Shown here piece after piece: positions 22,908-34,035 of a stretch of DNA of 64,000 nucleotides; within the stretch, counting starts at the first letter, position 1, and the number at the start of each line of letters is the position of its first letter. The translations under genes and the position numbers were made by a program. Location of the stretch: the NCBI RefSeq assembly GCF_042453785.1, contig NC_091669.1, positions 10,366,501 to 10,430,500 of the forward strand, written 5' to 3'. The notes under the pieces were generated by a model. It saw nothing but the letters and a program-made list of their open reading frames with translations. It did no database searches and was not told the origin of the DNA. This stretch comes from Malus domestica (Eukaryota > Streptophyta > Magnoliopsida > Rosales > Rosaceae).

Positions 22908-23010
22908 CTTACTTACACTAAATTGGAAGCAACTCATGGAATCTATCAAGTTCCTCAACGGTAGCGGTGGAGGACATATATATACAAAATTTGTGAGGGG
23001 AGAGAGGAAG

Positions 23011-23856
23011 ATGAAATTGAGTAGTAGGTTGTGGAGGCCAACAAGAACTGCTTTCTCTTCGAAGATGTCTGCAATTCCGTCCAGAGACTTGTGTTCTGGT
23101 AATTCTTAAAACCCTTAGCCTTCTCTCCATTTTGATAACGATTTCGTTTTCAGTTTTGATTGTTTCGTTACATTTTATTACATAAACATTATCTCATGTT
23201 TATATATCAAGTGTGTGTGTTCAGTTATGTAGGGTTTAAAGTATGCAAAGTATCACGAGTGGGCGAAAGTTGACGAAGGGAAGTTTGGCTACAGTAGGAA
23301 TATCAGACCATGCTCAGGAACATTTAGGTGACATTATTTACGTAGAGCTGCCTGATACTGTTGTTGCAGTTACACAAGCCAGCACTGTTGGAAGTGTTGA
23401 GAGTGTGAAAGCCTCCACCGACATCAAGAGTCCTGTCTCGGGCAACATAATTGAAGTGAACAAAGAGCTTCTTAGCTCTCCAGGTTTGGTAAGTTAAGAA
23501 CATCTTATGCTAATTGTTCCATTACTGTTCAAGCATATTTCTTATATCGGAAACCTCACGAAGTTAAATTTCACCTATAATGAATCGTTCAACTACTAAT
23601 TGCATCGAGATATTTTTTTTAAAACCCTATACCCCAAACTTACTAAATTGAACATCTAGTCAAGTTTAGAACAACGTTCATGATTAATAGTAGACATCTA
23701 GACTTGGAATTTGACAATTATTAATTAATGAATCGTTGCTTAGTTAAACAGTTACTTATTTTTTGTCGGTTACTTGTTGTGATGATACAGGTAAATGGAA
23801 GCCCTTATGAAAAAGGATGGATCACCAAGGTGGAGATGAGTACTCTGAGTGTGTGA
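23011..23856 (+). pseudogene. Glycine cleavage system H-protein pseudogene (three exons)
   Basis: H protein carries the lipoyl arm of the mitochondrial glycine decarboxylase complex. Exon 1 (23011-23098) gives a basic, Ser/Arg-rich presequence (MKLSSRLWRPTRTAFSSKM). Exon 2 (23225-23488) holds GLKYAKYHEWAKVD, DHAQEHLGDIIYVELP and the lipoylation-site context VESVKAS. Exon 3 (23791-23856) gives VNGSPYEKGWITKVEMS and then a stop. Introns have GT-AG ends. Three defects are visible: an in-frame TAG (23230-23232) at the start of exon 2 where relatives have Glu, a one-base frameshift near 23278-23284, and loss of the C-terminal 25 or so residues. Intron retention shows a DNA-level duplicate, not a retrocopy. 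A different splice choice could avoid the stop but not the frameshift. Confidence 0.8.
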
Positions 23857-24504
23857 AGCAGAAGATTCCAAACATTCCAGAAGCTGAAATCAGTTGATTA
23901 CATATCAAAGTTTTTATTTTTTTTCACCAAAAAAAGTCCTTTTGTTGGTAAAACAATGCTTAAAGCTGCTAGATCATAAAATACTTCTGCAATGTTTCAA
24001 CTCTAAATACTTCCCTTTGTTTTTCTATATGCTTTTTTTATTAATTAGCTGTGGGTAGAAACATTGGTTGGAACATTTCAATGTTATCCAACCTTAAAGT
24101 AGTTCTTCGAGTTTGCATCTCAATCATCAAATGTGTATCAATATATGATTTTTTTTTTAAAGGGAGGCAACTGGTAGCAAACTATGATTGGTTATCCACT
24201 CCTTTTGAGGGCTGGAAAGACTCACAAAGGTATTTCAACCTCTTCCTGATCACCAGTCTGGCTTCCACACCAATAGAGCCTCTTTGTGAAGGGACCCAAT
24301 GCCTTGTAACTGATCATACATTCAAGAACCTCTTTTTTCTTCGAAAAATTCACTCACCAGAACTAAAATAAATATTGTGATTTTTCTTATACAAGTGATA
24401 CCTTACTTTGAACTATTCTAAAGTTGCAAAACCCTAAATCTGGAAGAGAATTACTTTCATATCTTGATTCTGGATAGAAACATCGCCCTTCTTCCAATAT
24501 ACAT
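23857..24504. other. Intergenic sequence
   Basis: No gene supported; the 106-residue frame at 24051-24371 has no recognised domain. Confidence 0.45.
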
Positions 24505-24959
24505 TAGTATAAAGGGTTAATATAAGTTTACTACCCTAAAATTTCTTGATTTTTAATATTTGGTACATAAAGTTTTTTTCATTCCAATCTGGTACCTAAA
24601 GTCATAATTATGACATACTTTCATACCTTTACTAAATTTTTCATCAGAACCTCTGTTAACAGATGACGTGACGCTCACATAGACAAGGGTCATATGTAGC
24701 TCACGTGAATATTAAAAGAGTTAAAAATTATTTTTCTCTGCAAACCCAATCCGTCTCCTACCTTACCCCGCCACCCCTACCCCTGCCTCCCTTCTCCCTC
24801 CCTTTTCTCCTATACACCCACCCATCCACTTTCCTCCCTTCTCTCTCTTCCACCCTCTTCACCTCAACCCTTTGCAAAAACCCTAATCCTTAAAATCTGA
24901 GGAACTCGAATCTAAAACCGATCCGGAGCAGCTCCGTTCGCGAGCCACCCGAGGAAAGA

Positions 24960-25200
24960 GAAGGACTAAAGCAGCGATGCAGGTGAGCCACCATGTGCTG
25001 GTGCCATCGCCGTCACTGCCAAAACCCAGAAGCAGACCGTCGGCATTCTCTCATTCCACCAATGTCACGTCCAAGACCGTCCACCTTCACAAGTCCTCAT
25101 TGACTCCAAGATCTCGAAGCTCAAAAACGAGATCTTGAAGTTTAGGAAGAAGATTGCAAGAAATGGAGGGGTAGTTCAACCTCTTCTATCCCTCAAGATC
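24960..25200 (+). other. Unrecognised GC-rich insert in the Pack-MULE
   Basis: Coding-like composition with readable stretches (for example VTAKTQKQTVGILSF in one frame and [20 protein letters not shown] further on), but no uninterrupted frame and no family I can name. Probably a separate captured exon. Confidence 0.3.
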
Positions 25201-25220
25201 TCAACTTGGGATTAGGGGCG

Positions 25221-25530
25221 ACTCTCGATGTCGGTTCGAGCCTTAACGATGCCAAATCGTCACTTATCCTCCGTGAATGCAGCGATTTCAGTCCGACTCG
25301 TTACTTCGTCGAAGAGGTCATCACTTGCTACGATGAGACCAATCTCCACCGCTCCTGGGTTCGGGTACGATTTCTACTCACAATGCCATTTCGATTTGGA
25401 ATTCTTGATTTTTCGTAATTTCATTGATTATTTTTGCTAACTCGGTGGTTTTTATTTCAGGCGGAGGCGACAGCAAGGAGTCCGGAGAAGATGAACACAA
25501 GGTTAGAGAACATGTGTTGGCGGATTTGGA
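25221..25530 (+). pseudogene. Captured 5' fragment of a sucrose-phosphate synthase gene, intron retained
   Basis: The first part reads [18 protein letters not shown] then [20 protein letters not shown] and HRSWVRV, the N-terminal signature of plant sucrose-phosphate synthase. A GT-AG intron follows (about 25369-25460, GTACGATTT..TTTATTTCAG). The next exon gives AEATARSPEKMNTRLENMCW and RIW, again SPS. The enzyme's glucosyltransferase and phosphatase-like domains are absent. It lies wholly within Mutator-like element 3, and the kept intron shows genomic DNA was captured. It may produce transcripts homologous to the real gene but no enzyme. Confidence 0.85.
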
Positions 25531-25939
25531 TTTTGATGTGGGTTTGGTCACTTCGTGGAATTTGAGGGTTTTGACGTGGGATTGAGCTTCTTCAACTCGA
25601 CATTCTTGGTGGAAGTGGAGGTGGGTTTCAAAATCTTGGTTTGGTCCTTGGAGGAAGACAAATTCGGTTTGCAGAGAAAAAGATTTTTTTTAAAATTTTA
25701 ATATCCACGGGGCTCATATTGACATGTGAAGCCCAGTTATTGTCTACATGAATACCACATCGTCAATTAATGAATGTCTGACAGAAAATTTAACGGATAT
25801 ATGAAAGTATTCCAGAATTATGACTTTAGGTATCAGATTGGGACGAAAATAACTTCATATACCAAATGTTAGAAACTAAGAAATTTTAAAGTAGTAATCT
25901 GAAATTAATCCTAATATAAAATATTACTTGTAATAAAAA

Positions 25940-26087
25940 TAAAAATAAAACTTTAATCAAAAGGCTTCCTCCAACCATTTTTTAATTAAAATCTTTCAAC
26001 AACTATTTTGTTTAAAAATAAAACTTAAATCAAAAGGCTTCCTCCAACCATTTTTTAATTAAAATCTTTCAACAACTATTTTGTTTA
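25940..26087. repeat. Direct tandem duplication, unit about 73 bp
   Basis: Two near-identical copies containing AATCAAAAGGCTTCCTCCAA and CTTTCAACAACTATTTTGTT stand head to tail just outside the Pack-MULE. Confidence 0.85.
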
Positions 26088-26378
26088 ACGGTAAGGAGAC
26101 AAACATTAAGAGAACAACCCAAAACAAAAGGCCCACGTAGTCCGCGTTCTTTCCAGCTTAACAAAAAAATCCATTTTCTTTGTCCTAAAAAAAACAAAAT
26201 GCCCACGTGCTGAAGTTGTACACCAAAAATTCCAACAGATACGTTTGCCCCCTTTAAATAATCTTTCATTTTAAAACCATGCCCAACAGTGAACATTTCC
26301 CTTTAAAAAAAACAAAAATGATATTGTTGCCATTTTTTATTTTTTAACAAACAATATTATCTATACTAAACAAGGATG

Positions 26379-26502
26379 TGATTAGCCTCACAATGGACTA
26401 ACAATAATGTGGTTCAAATTTGCATTTGACGAGAATCGAACATAAGATCTTTCACTTACAAATGAAGAGGAATACCACTAGATCGTACTACTAAGTGGCA
26501 TG
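26379..26502 (-). mobile_element. tRNA-derived SINE-like sequence
   Basis: On the minus strand a box-A-like AGTGGTATTCCTCTTCA and a box-B-like ATGTTCGATTCTCG are about 30-40 bp apart, the layout of tRNA-derived SINEs with an internal pol III promoter. The tail region matches GAACCACATTATTG. Confidence 0.5.
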
Positions 26503-26862
26503 CATCAATCATTTAAGAAGATGAGATCCACATGTGTTGATAGGTCTTACCTCTATTCGAAAGATGATACAAATAAATAATAAACATAGCATTACTTAAA
26601 AAAGAATAATATTTGGGTACTAACCAGTCAGTATCCAATTTCACTTTACCATCTACGGGGCCAAATAATTTTAAAACAAGAAAATAACCATTGGTTTAAC
26701 GTGAAGTAGAGCCTAAAACCCTAAAAGTAGGGCCCATTATCTTCTATATATACCTCGGTTTTGATCTGCCGTAATACGCCTTGATTTTTATTTGGACGAA
26801 AAACCCCAAATTCCTCTTCGGTGTGAGTGTATACCAGTAAGAATGAGCAAACGCAAGCAAAC

Positions 26863-27873
26863 ATGGAGGACTCTTTCCGTTTAGTGAACATCCTCACTAG
26901 GTTGCCTGCAAAATCTGTGGTCCGATTCAAGTGCGTCTCGAAACGGTGGTGTTCTATATTATCCGATCAACAATTTGCCAAGTCCCAGTTCAAATTTGCA
27001 TCATCTCAGCACCAAAGGCTCCCCTTCCAGCAGCACTCCTCCTCGTCGGAATGCCTCTCTTTTGACTTGAACCCGGTTTCGTCCTTTGGGGATGTTTCTT
27101 CTGTCAGAAAGCTAACCTTTCCAGTAGAACGCCTGCAAAGCGATCGTGCCAGGCTCCTGGAATCGCACAAGAAACCCCGTAGAGATCATGTCAGGCTATT
27201 GGCGTCGTGCAATGGTTTGGTGTGTTTTACTGTCAACAATCCTGATGATTTGATTGTCTCAAGGTATTATATCTGGAACCCTACAATCGGATTCTTGCAA
27301 AAATTGCCGCAGACAACAAGTTCATCTCCATCGTCAGAAAAGAAAAGGTGTGACCTTAACCATTTCGGTTTTGGTTTCGTGTCGGCCACTGACGAATACA
27401 AATTCTTAACCAGTTATTATCATCGGTCTAATGCCGAGATGGAGATATTCTCATCGAGAACCAACTCTTGGAAAAGAATTGCAGCAGCTGACAAGGGTTT
27501 CGGCCACAGTACTGATATTATAAACGGGGTTCTTTTCAATGAAGCGCTTCATTGGCCCGGCTACTTTAACTGGAAGCAGCAGACTATTGTTGTTTTTTAT
27601 TTGACCAACGAGAAGTTCCCGGTAGTGCCATTACCTATCAAGTTTCAAAGGTCCACTGGCGGCGCTGTTAGTGCCATTCACACGCTTCACTTGTTTTTTT
27701 TCACACTTGATCAACTCCAACGTCTCACGGCGCCGGACGAATCTTATCCCGATAACTGTACCATTTTATGGGATCCTTATGATGTCGGAGAAAATCGATT
27801 CTGGGTCGGGGAGTTTGTTAATCTTAAACCTATACAGCGAGTCACTCACACCATATTCTCTCATGAGTCATGA
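26863..27873 (+). CDS. F-box protein with FBA-type associated domain (336 aa)
   Basis: Single-exon frame. The start is the ATG at 26863 (MEDSFRLV); the open frame extends 12 codons upstream but without an ATG. Residues about 4-45 are the F-box (ILTRLPAKSVVRFKCVSKRW, then ILSDQQFAKSQF), expected to bind SKP1/ASK in an SCF ubiquitin ligase. Residues about 110-320 have the F-box-associated pattern: LLASCNGLVCF, YIWNPTIG, FGFGFVSATDEYK, VEMEIFSSRTNSWK-like and NGVLFNEALHW. This is the CPR1/CPR30-like class. The length is slightly below the usual 370-400, so the C-terminus may be shortened. An upstream TATA-like stretch (TATATATACC near 26743) suits a promoter. The substrate is unknown. Confidence 0.8.
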   Translation: MEDSFRLVNILTRLPAKSVVRFKCVSKRWCSILSDQQFAKSQFKFASSQHQRLPFQQHSSSSECLSFDLNPVSSFGDVSSVRKLTFPVERLQSDRARLLESHKKPRRDHVRLLASCNGLVCFTVNNPDDLIVSRYYIWNPTIGFLQKLPQTTSSSPSSEKKRCDLNHFGFGFVSATDEYKFLTSYYHRSNAEMEIFSSRTNSWKRIAAADKGFGHSTDIINGVLFNEALHWPGYFNWKQQTIVVFYLTNEKFPVVPLPIKFQRSTGGAVSAIHTLHLFFFTLDQLQRLTAPDESYPDNCTILWDPYDVGENRFWVGEFVNLKPIQRVTHTIFSHES

Positions 27874-28676
27874 CCCACATATCAAAATGTTGATCATCCC
27901 AAATTTTTAAATTTCCCTCATTTCTCATTGTTATGGTACGCCGTACACACAAACATCCTCCAGCAACTGTCAAACTATAAGGTCTAACAGCCAGGGCCGG
28001 CTTTGGCCCAGTGCAATCAGGACGACCCCTCGAGGCCCAAAAAGAGGGAGGGGCACCAAAAAAATTTATGTTGGTTCATATATATATATCAGGTTTTGTT
28101 TTGTTTTAGATACAATAAGAAGCCAGAGTGGTTTTGTACAATTTTTGTTTCCTTTCCCACCCAGGTTCAATTCCCACTCTCGCCATAAAAGGAGGTATTT
28201 TGCTCTTTTTTTTTTTTTTTTTTTTTTCATGTCTACTTTAAATAACAAAGAAACAGTAATTAGGTTATTAAATGTGGCATTTCCAATAGTGATCTTTTTT
28301 TTTTTTTTCTGTTTGAATTTATTTGCAAAATCAGGTTTAAGTTTGTCTAAATATAAATTAGGGTTTTTTTTTTATCTATTGATAATCTTTTCATGTTTAA
28401 GTAATAAAGTGTTATTATTTTTTTTTATTGAACAAAATGTTGTTATTGACAATCCAAAAATATCATCCTACACTTCTTTATGTAATTTTTCCCTAGTGAT
28501 TTTATATATTTGGAATGAACCGCAACCTTTCATGAGAGCTCGAAAAAGAAAACAGTAGATGAATTACTATATGTGGCCTTTGGTAGTGGCAATTTTTCGT
28601 TTTCATTTATTGCTGACGTATAAAATTAGAGATTTAAATATGAAAAATTCATTTCAAATGTCTCATAATGTGCACG
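27874..28676. other. Intergenic AT-rich, repeat fragments
   Basis: Contains a GGGCCGGCTTTGGCCC phrase (27994) like a degraded transposon end. The long frame 28145-28558 is Phe/Leu-rich translation of poly-T sequence and not a gene. Confidence 0.45.
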
Positions 28677-28677
28677 T

Positions 28678-28765
28678 GACATGTAGATCAGTTAGTTAAG
28701 AGTGTTCACATTTGCACTCAAGGTCTCTGTTCGAATTTCCTCACCGTAGTTTTGATGAGTTTAAC
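28678..28765 (+). mobile_element. SINE-like fragment
   Basis: GATCAGTTAGTTAAGAGTGTTCAC followed by a box-B-like CTGTTCGAATTTCC; resembles the head of a tRNA-derived SINE. Confidence 0.35.
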
Positions 28766-28779
28766 AAATGTGCACGTGG

Positions 28780-29025
28780 GTTTACAAATTCGCGGATATC
28801 ACTGACCTATATAATCTGAAATGGTCCTGTCACTTTGATAGCATGGTTACATACAAGGAGAGTCTATTTGAGCTTATTAGTGATGATTATCATGGGAATA
28901 GGGAGGTGAAAAGACTCAAAAACTCCCCAACACAAGCACAAGCTGAAAAATACAGATCAATCGAGGATCGAATGGTTGCTCTTAGTTTGTATTCAAATGC
29001 TGCTGGTTTGTTTACTCCTCACTAA
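28780..29025 (+). other. Unrecognised possible gene fragment
   Basis: An open frame with less AT-biased, coding-like composition (ESLFELISDDYHGNREVKRL, then TQAQAEKYRSIEDRM and ALSLYSNAAG). A GT..AG intron could start within GCTG|GTTTG (near 29004) and end at GATGCAG (29053). I cannot name the family, and no start codon or upstream exon is evident, so it may be a relic. Confidence 0.25.
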
Positions 29026-29565
29026 TCTTGGTTGATCTTTTGTTATGATGCAGGAGCCATTATATGAATCGAATATGTTCAGTAGTGACGATTTATGTTG
29101 GACAAAATGCTGTTTCAGTTTTTGACTTAAAAAATGGAGCAAAACCATGCAAATTTATTTCATGGAATTTTTTATTCGTATGAGAATCAACTCATGAGAT
29201 TAATTCCTATAAAATTATAATCAAACACAATTTTTAAGCTCATTTATAGTTTAAGTCACAAAATATTTTAAATATTAGAATTCGGTCAATCATTGGTACC
29301 TTATTTTAAGGAGAGGCCAATGAAGAGAAATTTAAGCACAAATGGTGGATAGAGAATTCCTCTTCATTCAGGATTTGAACCCTCTTCTTTTCTTTTAGTT
29401 TAGATATATTGAGTGTAGTTTATCATATCGTTTGTCAAAACATAAGGGAAATATAGGCAAATTGTATTGATCTTGTTGGTGAATAAAATTGTTTTTATTA
29501 TTTGGACCAAAATAGTCTATCTGTCCAAGGTAACAAACGAGACCTCTAAGGAACTTAGTAGTACA
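29026..29565. other. Intergenic sequence
   Basis: No gene seen. A short SINE-like phrase (GGATTTGAACCCTC) occurs near 29380. Confidence 0.4.
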
Positions 29566-31960
29566 CTAGAAATTTGTACCCTCGCGTTGCTGCGGGATTG
29601 AAAATTATATGAAATATTTTATAGCTTCAATTTTGATAAACAATGTTTGAGTGAAAAACAGAGCATTACGAATGGCAATGCAATTTATATGTAAATTTAT
29701 CATGAACGGAGCAAATTTAGATACTAAAAGAAAGATCTATTTTTTCAAAGTGTAAAGTAGAAGATAATTGTTTATTCAAAAAGTTGAACTAATGATAACT
29801 GCATAATTGACAAATGCAGTATTGAGAGTATACAGTCAAACAAAGCTTGCTACATGCTAAACAATGTTGAAAAACATTATTAGCTTCTTCAATTGTTATA
29901 TACAATGAATGTAAAGCTTGGATACCAGAGTTGTTCCTAGCTTGAGATGTTTCCAAAGAAGGAAAAATTGACATTTTGTTGTAACAAATTCCGGAGTGTC
30001 TTGTACAGTGTGAATACAACTGTAAAAGATAATAAAGACAGCCAATGAATAAAAAATAATATGCATAAAAAGTTCAAAACTGAGTTTTGGTAGAGAGAGT
30101 GGAGAGAGAGAGGTGAAGTCATCTTATAACCGGAGTTCAAATGTATTTTTTTCCTAGGTAGTAATTCGACTTTCTGAAATCAAATATATAAATAAAGTGT
30201 AATCAAAATTTAGTATGAAATGTTAATTAGAAATGTGTTAAAATGGAAGTAGAAAAGATTGAAACTTGCCTAATGTGATGTGTACAATTTTACCATCTGT
30301 TTGTGAAAAATATACTGCTCTGACATGCCATATGTTGATCTTGCCTTCTTAGAAGAGATATTAGTCGTTGATTGCCAGGTAGCTGAAATCTGTATAATAT
30401 GTTTATAAATTATGGGACAAATTATTATGTCAAAGTTGTGTGCTAAAAAGTAATTTATACTTCTATATTGACGCAAGTTATGATTTTAATTTGCATATAC
30501 CTTGGTGGGGTCATTCTGTGTATGAGTTTCTTATTCATCATACATGTTATGTCTGATTCCAAGTTCTGCAGAAAGTCACAAAGAAATGATACATAAAATT
30601 ACTATCGAACTGATGTGGTGATTAATATTTTGGTAGACTGAGATAAACACATACTATAGGTCATAGAAACCAAAACAAACCCAATAACATTACTATTATA
30701 TCATCATTTTGAAACATCAATTATTAAAAATTAAACACGAATGATAGATACGAATTTAAGCAGCGCTCATACATTGAGAAATCTGAATAAATCATAACAG
30801 AGAGAGAGTATGACTTCTTTCCCCTGAGCTGTAAACTGGGCCAGATCAATAGAAGCTGAAGACATTGTAAATTATTCTGTATGTCGCTTGGGACACAAAT
30901 ATCTGTTAAAAAAAGGCAAAAACTAATTACATCTGTTAAGTGTCTAAGAACCATAAACACATGTGTAAGGTTTTGTAGCACAGAATTTTGTACCGTTACA
31001 GCAATTTTATCAAAGTTACATATTATGTCATTCTTATGTTTGAGTGTTATCTTAACAACTTGTTTGACATAAGATTGTTCAATTATCAATAATATTTTTT
31101 TACATGTTTTTAATTCACACCATTAATACTTATCTTCTTGCTTTTTAAATTGTAGAGAAGCTACAAACTTATAATTAGACAGTGAATCTGTCTAGATTGT
31201 ACATAATTAGAGGACCCTAATGATGGAAACATAATTTATACAGAAATTGGGAAGATATCACAATTCTAAAGTGCACATAAAAGCACTTTACCAAATCGGT
31301 GAATTTGTTAACTATATTTTTTTAAAAGCAGAACCAAGAAAAATGTAGTTCATGTGTTCTGTGAATCTGTGATGTGTAAATGTGGTCAGCTAAGTACTGA
31401 CTTTCATGTGACAATATTACATCTTAATTCATTTGAATGTTAATTGAAGATATAGATGTATCAATGCAACAGAAGGACTTCACCTACCTCAAAAATAGTT
31501 GCCCAAAAGCATGTAAATTTTTTAATACATTTGTGCATATATTTAACACTATATAGAAAAACATGCTTTCAAACTAATTTCCAAATGTCAGAACCCAATT
31601 TTACAAAAAGAAAGCATTCGTCGATGAACAACGCGTGGAATCTTTGGAAACAAATGGAAGCAACTGGAACAACACGTGTTGACACGAAAAGGGCAGCGAA
31701 GCAAAAATGAAAACGGATGACAAACACGTGGACTGAAAAGGTAGAATGATTAAAAAACAATCAGAACATAAAAGGAATAAGGGCATGTCCGGGCGCAAAG
31801 TGTTGGTGGAAGGATAAAATGGTCCAAAAAAATCATAACACAAAGGAATAGAACGGCAAAAACGGAAAATCAAGAAGGGCAAAAACGGAAAAACACTGTT
31901 ACTTTCACTGTTCATCAACAGTGTTCCACCCGTTTGGGTTTTAGTATATATAAAATTTCA
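29566..31960 (-). mobile_element. Helitron-like non-autonomous element
   Basis: On the minus strand the 3' end reads CCCGCAGCAACGCGAGGGTACAAATTTCTAG followed by T: a GC-rich short hairpin about 10-12 bp before a terminal CTAG (CTRR), next to an A-T target. The presumed 5' region contains TATATATACTAAAACCC and GGGTGGAACACTGTTGATGAACAGTG (about 31905-31955). The exact 5' base was not fixed. The interior has no Rep/helicase; short frames there are not recognised. Confidence 0.55.
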
Positions 31961-32680
31961 TACAAATCGAAAGTAAGAAAGATCATATCTAGTTCAAAAT
32001 CAGTTACACAAACGATCTAAATCAGTTGATAACATTTCAATGACAAAAAAAAAAATGAAAGCACTTGTACCAATTGGCTGTACCACCAAGGGAGATCGGG
32101 GAGTTGAAAAGTCCGAAATAGCTCAGAGGACAATGCAAAGTGGGTTTTTTATTTTTTGAAAGTTTGATGAACATGTGTGAGATGACAAATTAGAAATTTA
32201 AAAAAATTAAAATGACAATGTGCTTAAAATTACAGTTCAGATGACAACAAAAAAATGAGTGTAAGTTCATATAATATTTTAGATAACCGTCCAAACGTAA
32301 GTAGTTGATTGCCCTGATTGTTAAAGTCTTAATTTTTAACTCATTGCGTCCTGAGTTCAGGTTCTTCCCATCTCTCATCCTTTTTAGTGTAAATTAGTAT
32401 AAATTATTGCTTGTAATAAAATTTTACCGTCCAAGAGATGTTTAATTAATGGAAGAAAATGCATATGGGCCAGCGGCACCAGCTCAACAAGTGAATGACT
32501 GGTGTGTAAACTTGGTCCAGTAAACTGTAAACCATACGAATACAACCAACTTGCTTTTAAGTTGCTGGTTTTCTATCCTCTATATACCTATATAGTTGGA
32601 ATGGAAGCGATGCACCTTATCCACTCTCAGCGAAGACCACCAGATATTCTACAGAATTAGGAAGCGAAAGGAAATCAAAG
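31961..32680. other. Intergenic sequence upstream of the small membrane protein gene
   Basis: No gene. A SINE-like segment (about 32300-32420) ends in GTAATAAAATTTTACCG. The last 100 bp, with CTATATATACCTATATAG (near 32578-32595), are a plausible TATA region for the gene at 32687. Confidence 0.4.
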
Positions 32681-32686
32681 AAAAAC

Positions 32687-32790
32687 ATGGACGGGATACA
32701 ACAACTAGGTCTTCCAGTTCTAGGAATTGTAGCTGCTGCAGCTGTTACCTTCTATGCTGTTAGCTTTCTTGAGCTTAGTGAGGTAACCCT

Positions 32791-32821
<31 letters not shown>

Positions 32822-33061
32822 TCCCAGTCCCAAAATTTAATCTATGTTGTTTTTCTTTTTCTCTAATTATTTGGTGAAATAAATCTGAGTATTTGTACCA
32901 AAATATAAAAATAAATGTTATGTTTTCTTTGGTTGAATCTGCAGAAGTCGTTTAGGGACTTGGACGAGAAAGAATATGGTGAAAGTGGCGGATACAAGCC
33001 ATCTGCGAGCTCTAGGGTAAAGCGCGCCAGAAGAAAAGCTGAAAAACAAGCCAAACGTTGA
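32687..33061 (+). CDS. Small conserved single-pass membrane protein (70 aa, two exons)
   Basis: Exon 1 (32687-32782) encodes 32 residues, of which about 8-28 are a hydrophobic helix (GLPVLGIVAAAAVTFYAVSF). The intron 32783-32944 has GT..AG ends and a CT microsatellite. Exon 2 (32945-33061) begins KSFRDLDEKEYGES and ends with a very basic tail (SRVKRARRKAEKQAKR) before TGA. Start and splice choice give one continuous 70-residue frame. Small plant proteins with a hydrophobic N-terminus, an FRDLDE motif and an Arg/Lys tail exist, but I know no assigned function. The topology is probably a short N-terminus with a cytosolic basic tail. Confidence 0.75.
32796..32824. repeat. (CT)n microsatellite in the intron of the small protein gene
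   Basis: About 13-14 CT units; a likely length-polymorphic marker. Confidence 0.85.
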
Positions 33062-34030
33062 AAGCAAAACAATGTATACAGAGTTTTAATTTCTCTGTAC
33101 ATTCTCAGTAATACTGTGGTTCCGAAGTTGTACAATATTAATTCTATAAGATGTCCTTCCCTTCTCACAACAAATTATTCCTTCTAAATATGATTATCTC
33201 GGTATTATAAAATGGAAATTTTTTTCCTCCTCATTGCATGTCGTTGGAGTCCTTTTTATTTTCAGACAAATCAAATATCCGAGTTGGAGTCGTTCCTTTT
33301 TGCAAACAAATTATATCGGAGTTCCTTTTGCTCAGTATTTAGGGATAGCAAGGTCATAAATAGAGATGAGGAGTCCTCCTACCCTCCCTGGTTCGATATG
33401 GAAAAGGGTTAGCGCATAAACTTTTCTTTTGGTGATTTTAATGAAGTATTTTTGTGCATGTAACAATGTTATAGAATGTAGACAGTGTCGCCATTAGTTT
33501 CTGGTAAGCCTGGACTACTTCGATCTTTGAGAGATCTCTTATATTTAGATTTTGAACTTGATTTATTCCTCTAAGGGTACCAATTTCATCCAGCATCTTG
33601 CATTAGGGAAATGATTTCTGCTCTCATTTTTCTCTTTCTACCGTACTCCCTTCGTTTATACCCGTCGATTCTCTTTATTCAATCTAATAGCTAGAAGAAA
33701 ATAAACAACATAGAGAAAAATGAAGTGCAGACATCAAAGGAGGCGAAACGAGGAACCGATTATCACGAGAACCTGAAATCTTATTTTATATATACATCTT
33801 TCGGAAGTAGGCTGATAAATTTTGTTGTCAACATGATGAGAAGATTCGAACTTGAAATCTCTTCCAACGTTCAAAAGACGAGTACAACTAAACCGACAAC
33901 TGTTGGCGAAGTAGGGCTTTATTCAGAATATCATTCATTTAACAAAAACACAAAGGGGAAAGGATTTTGCTTTTACATGAAAGTCTACATCTTTTTTTCA
34001 CCATCGTCAGATATCAATACATTTACAAGT
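33062..34030. other. Intergenic region between convergent genes
   Basis: Holds the 3' end of the small membrane protein gene and the 3' flank of the GABA transaminase gene, which converge here. A minus-strand SINE-like phrase (AGATTCGAACTTGAAATCTC) lies near 33842. No gene supported. Confidence 0.45.
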
Positions 34031-34035
34031 TGCAA

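Larger units (their letters stand above)
24514..25911. mobile_element. Mutator-like TIR element 3: Pack-MULE carrying a host gene fragment
   Basis: Long imperfect inverted ends: the left reads GGGTTAATATAAGTTTACTACCC.., the right ends ..AAAGTAGTAATCTGAAATTAATCC. They continue inwards for about 180 bp (TTGGTACATAAAG; GGTACCTAAAGTCATAATTATG; complements at 25800-25870). The 9-bp flanks tagtataaa (24505-24513) and taatataaa (25912-25920) differ at one base. The interior holds host-derived sequence (see 25221-25530) and no transposase. Confidence 0.8.

Noticed and set aside
26827..26862. Upstream start for the F-box protein
   Set aside because: The 12 extra codons begin with GTG, not ATG; the ATG at 26863 directly precedes the F-box.
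28145..28558. 137-codon Phe-rich frame
   Set aside because: Product of poly-T runs; AT-rich repeat DNA without conserved motif.
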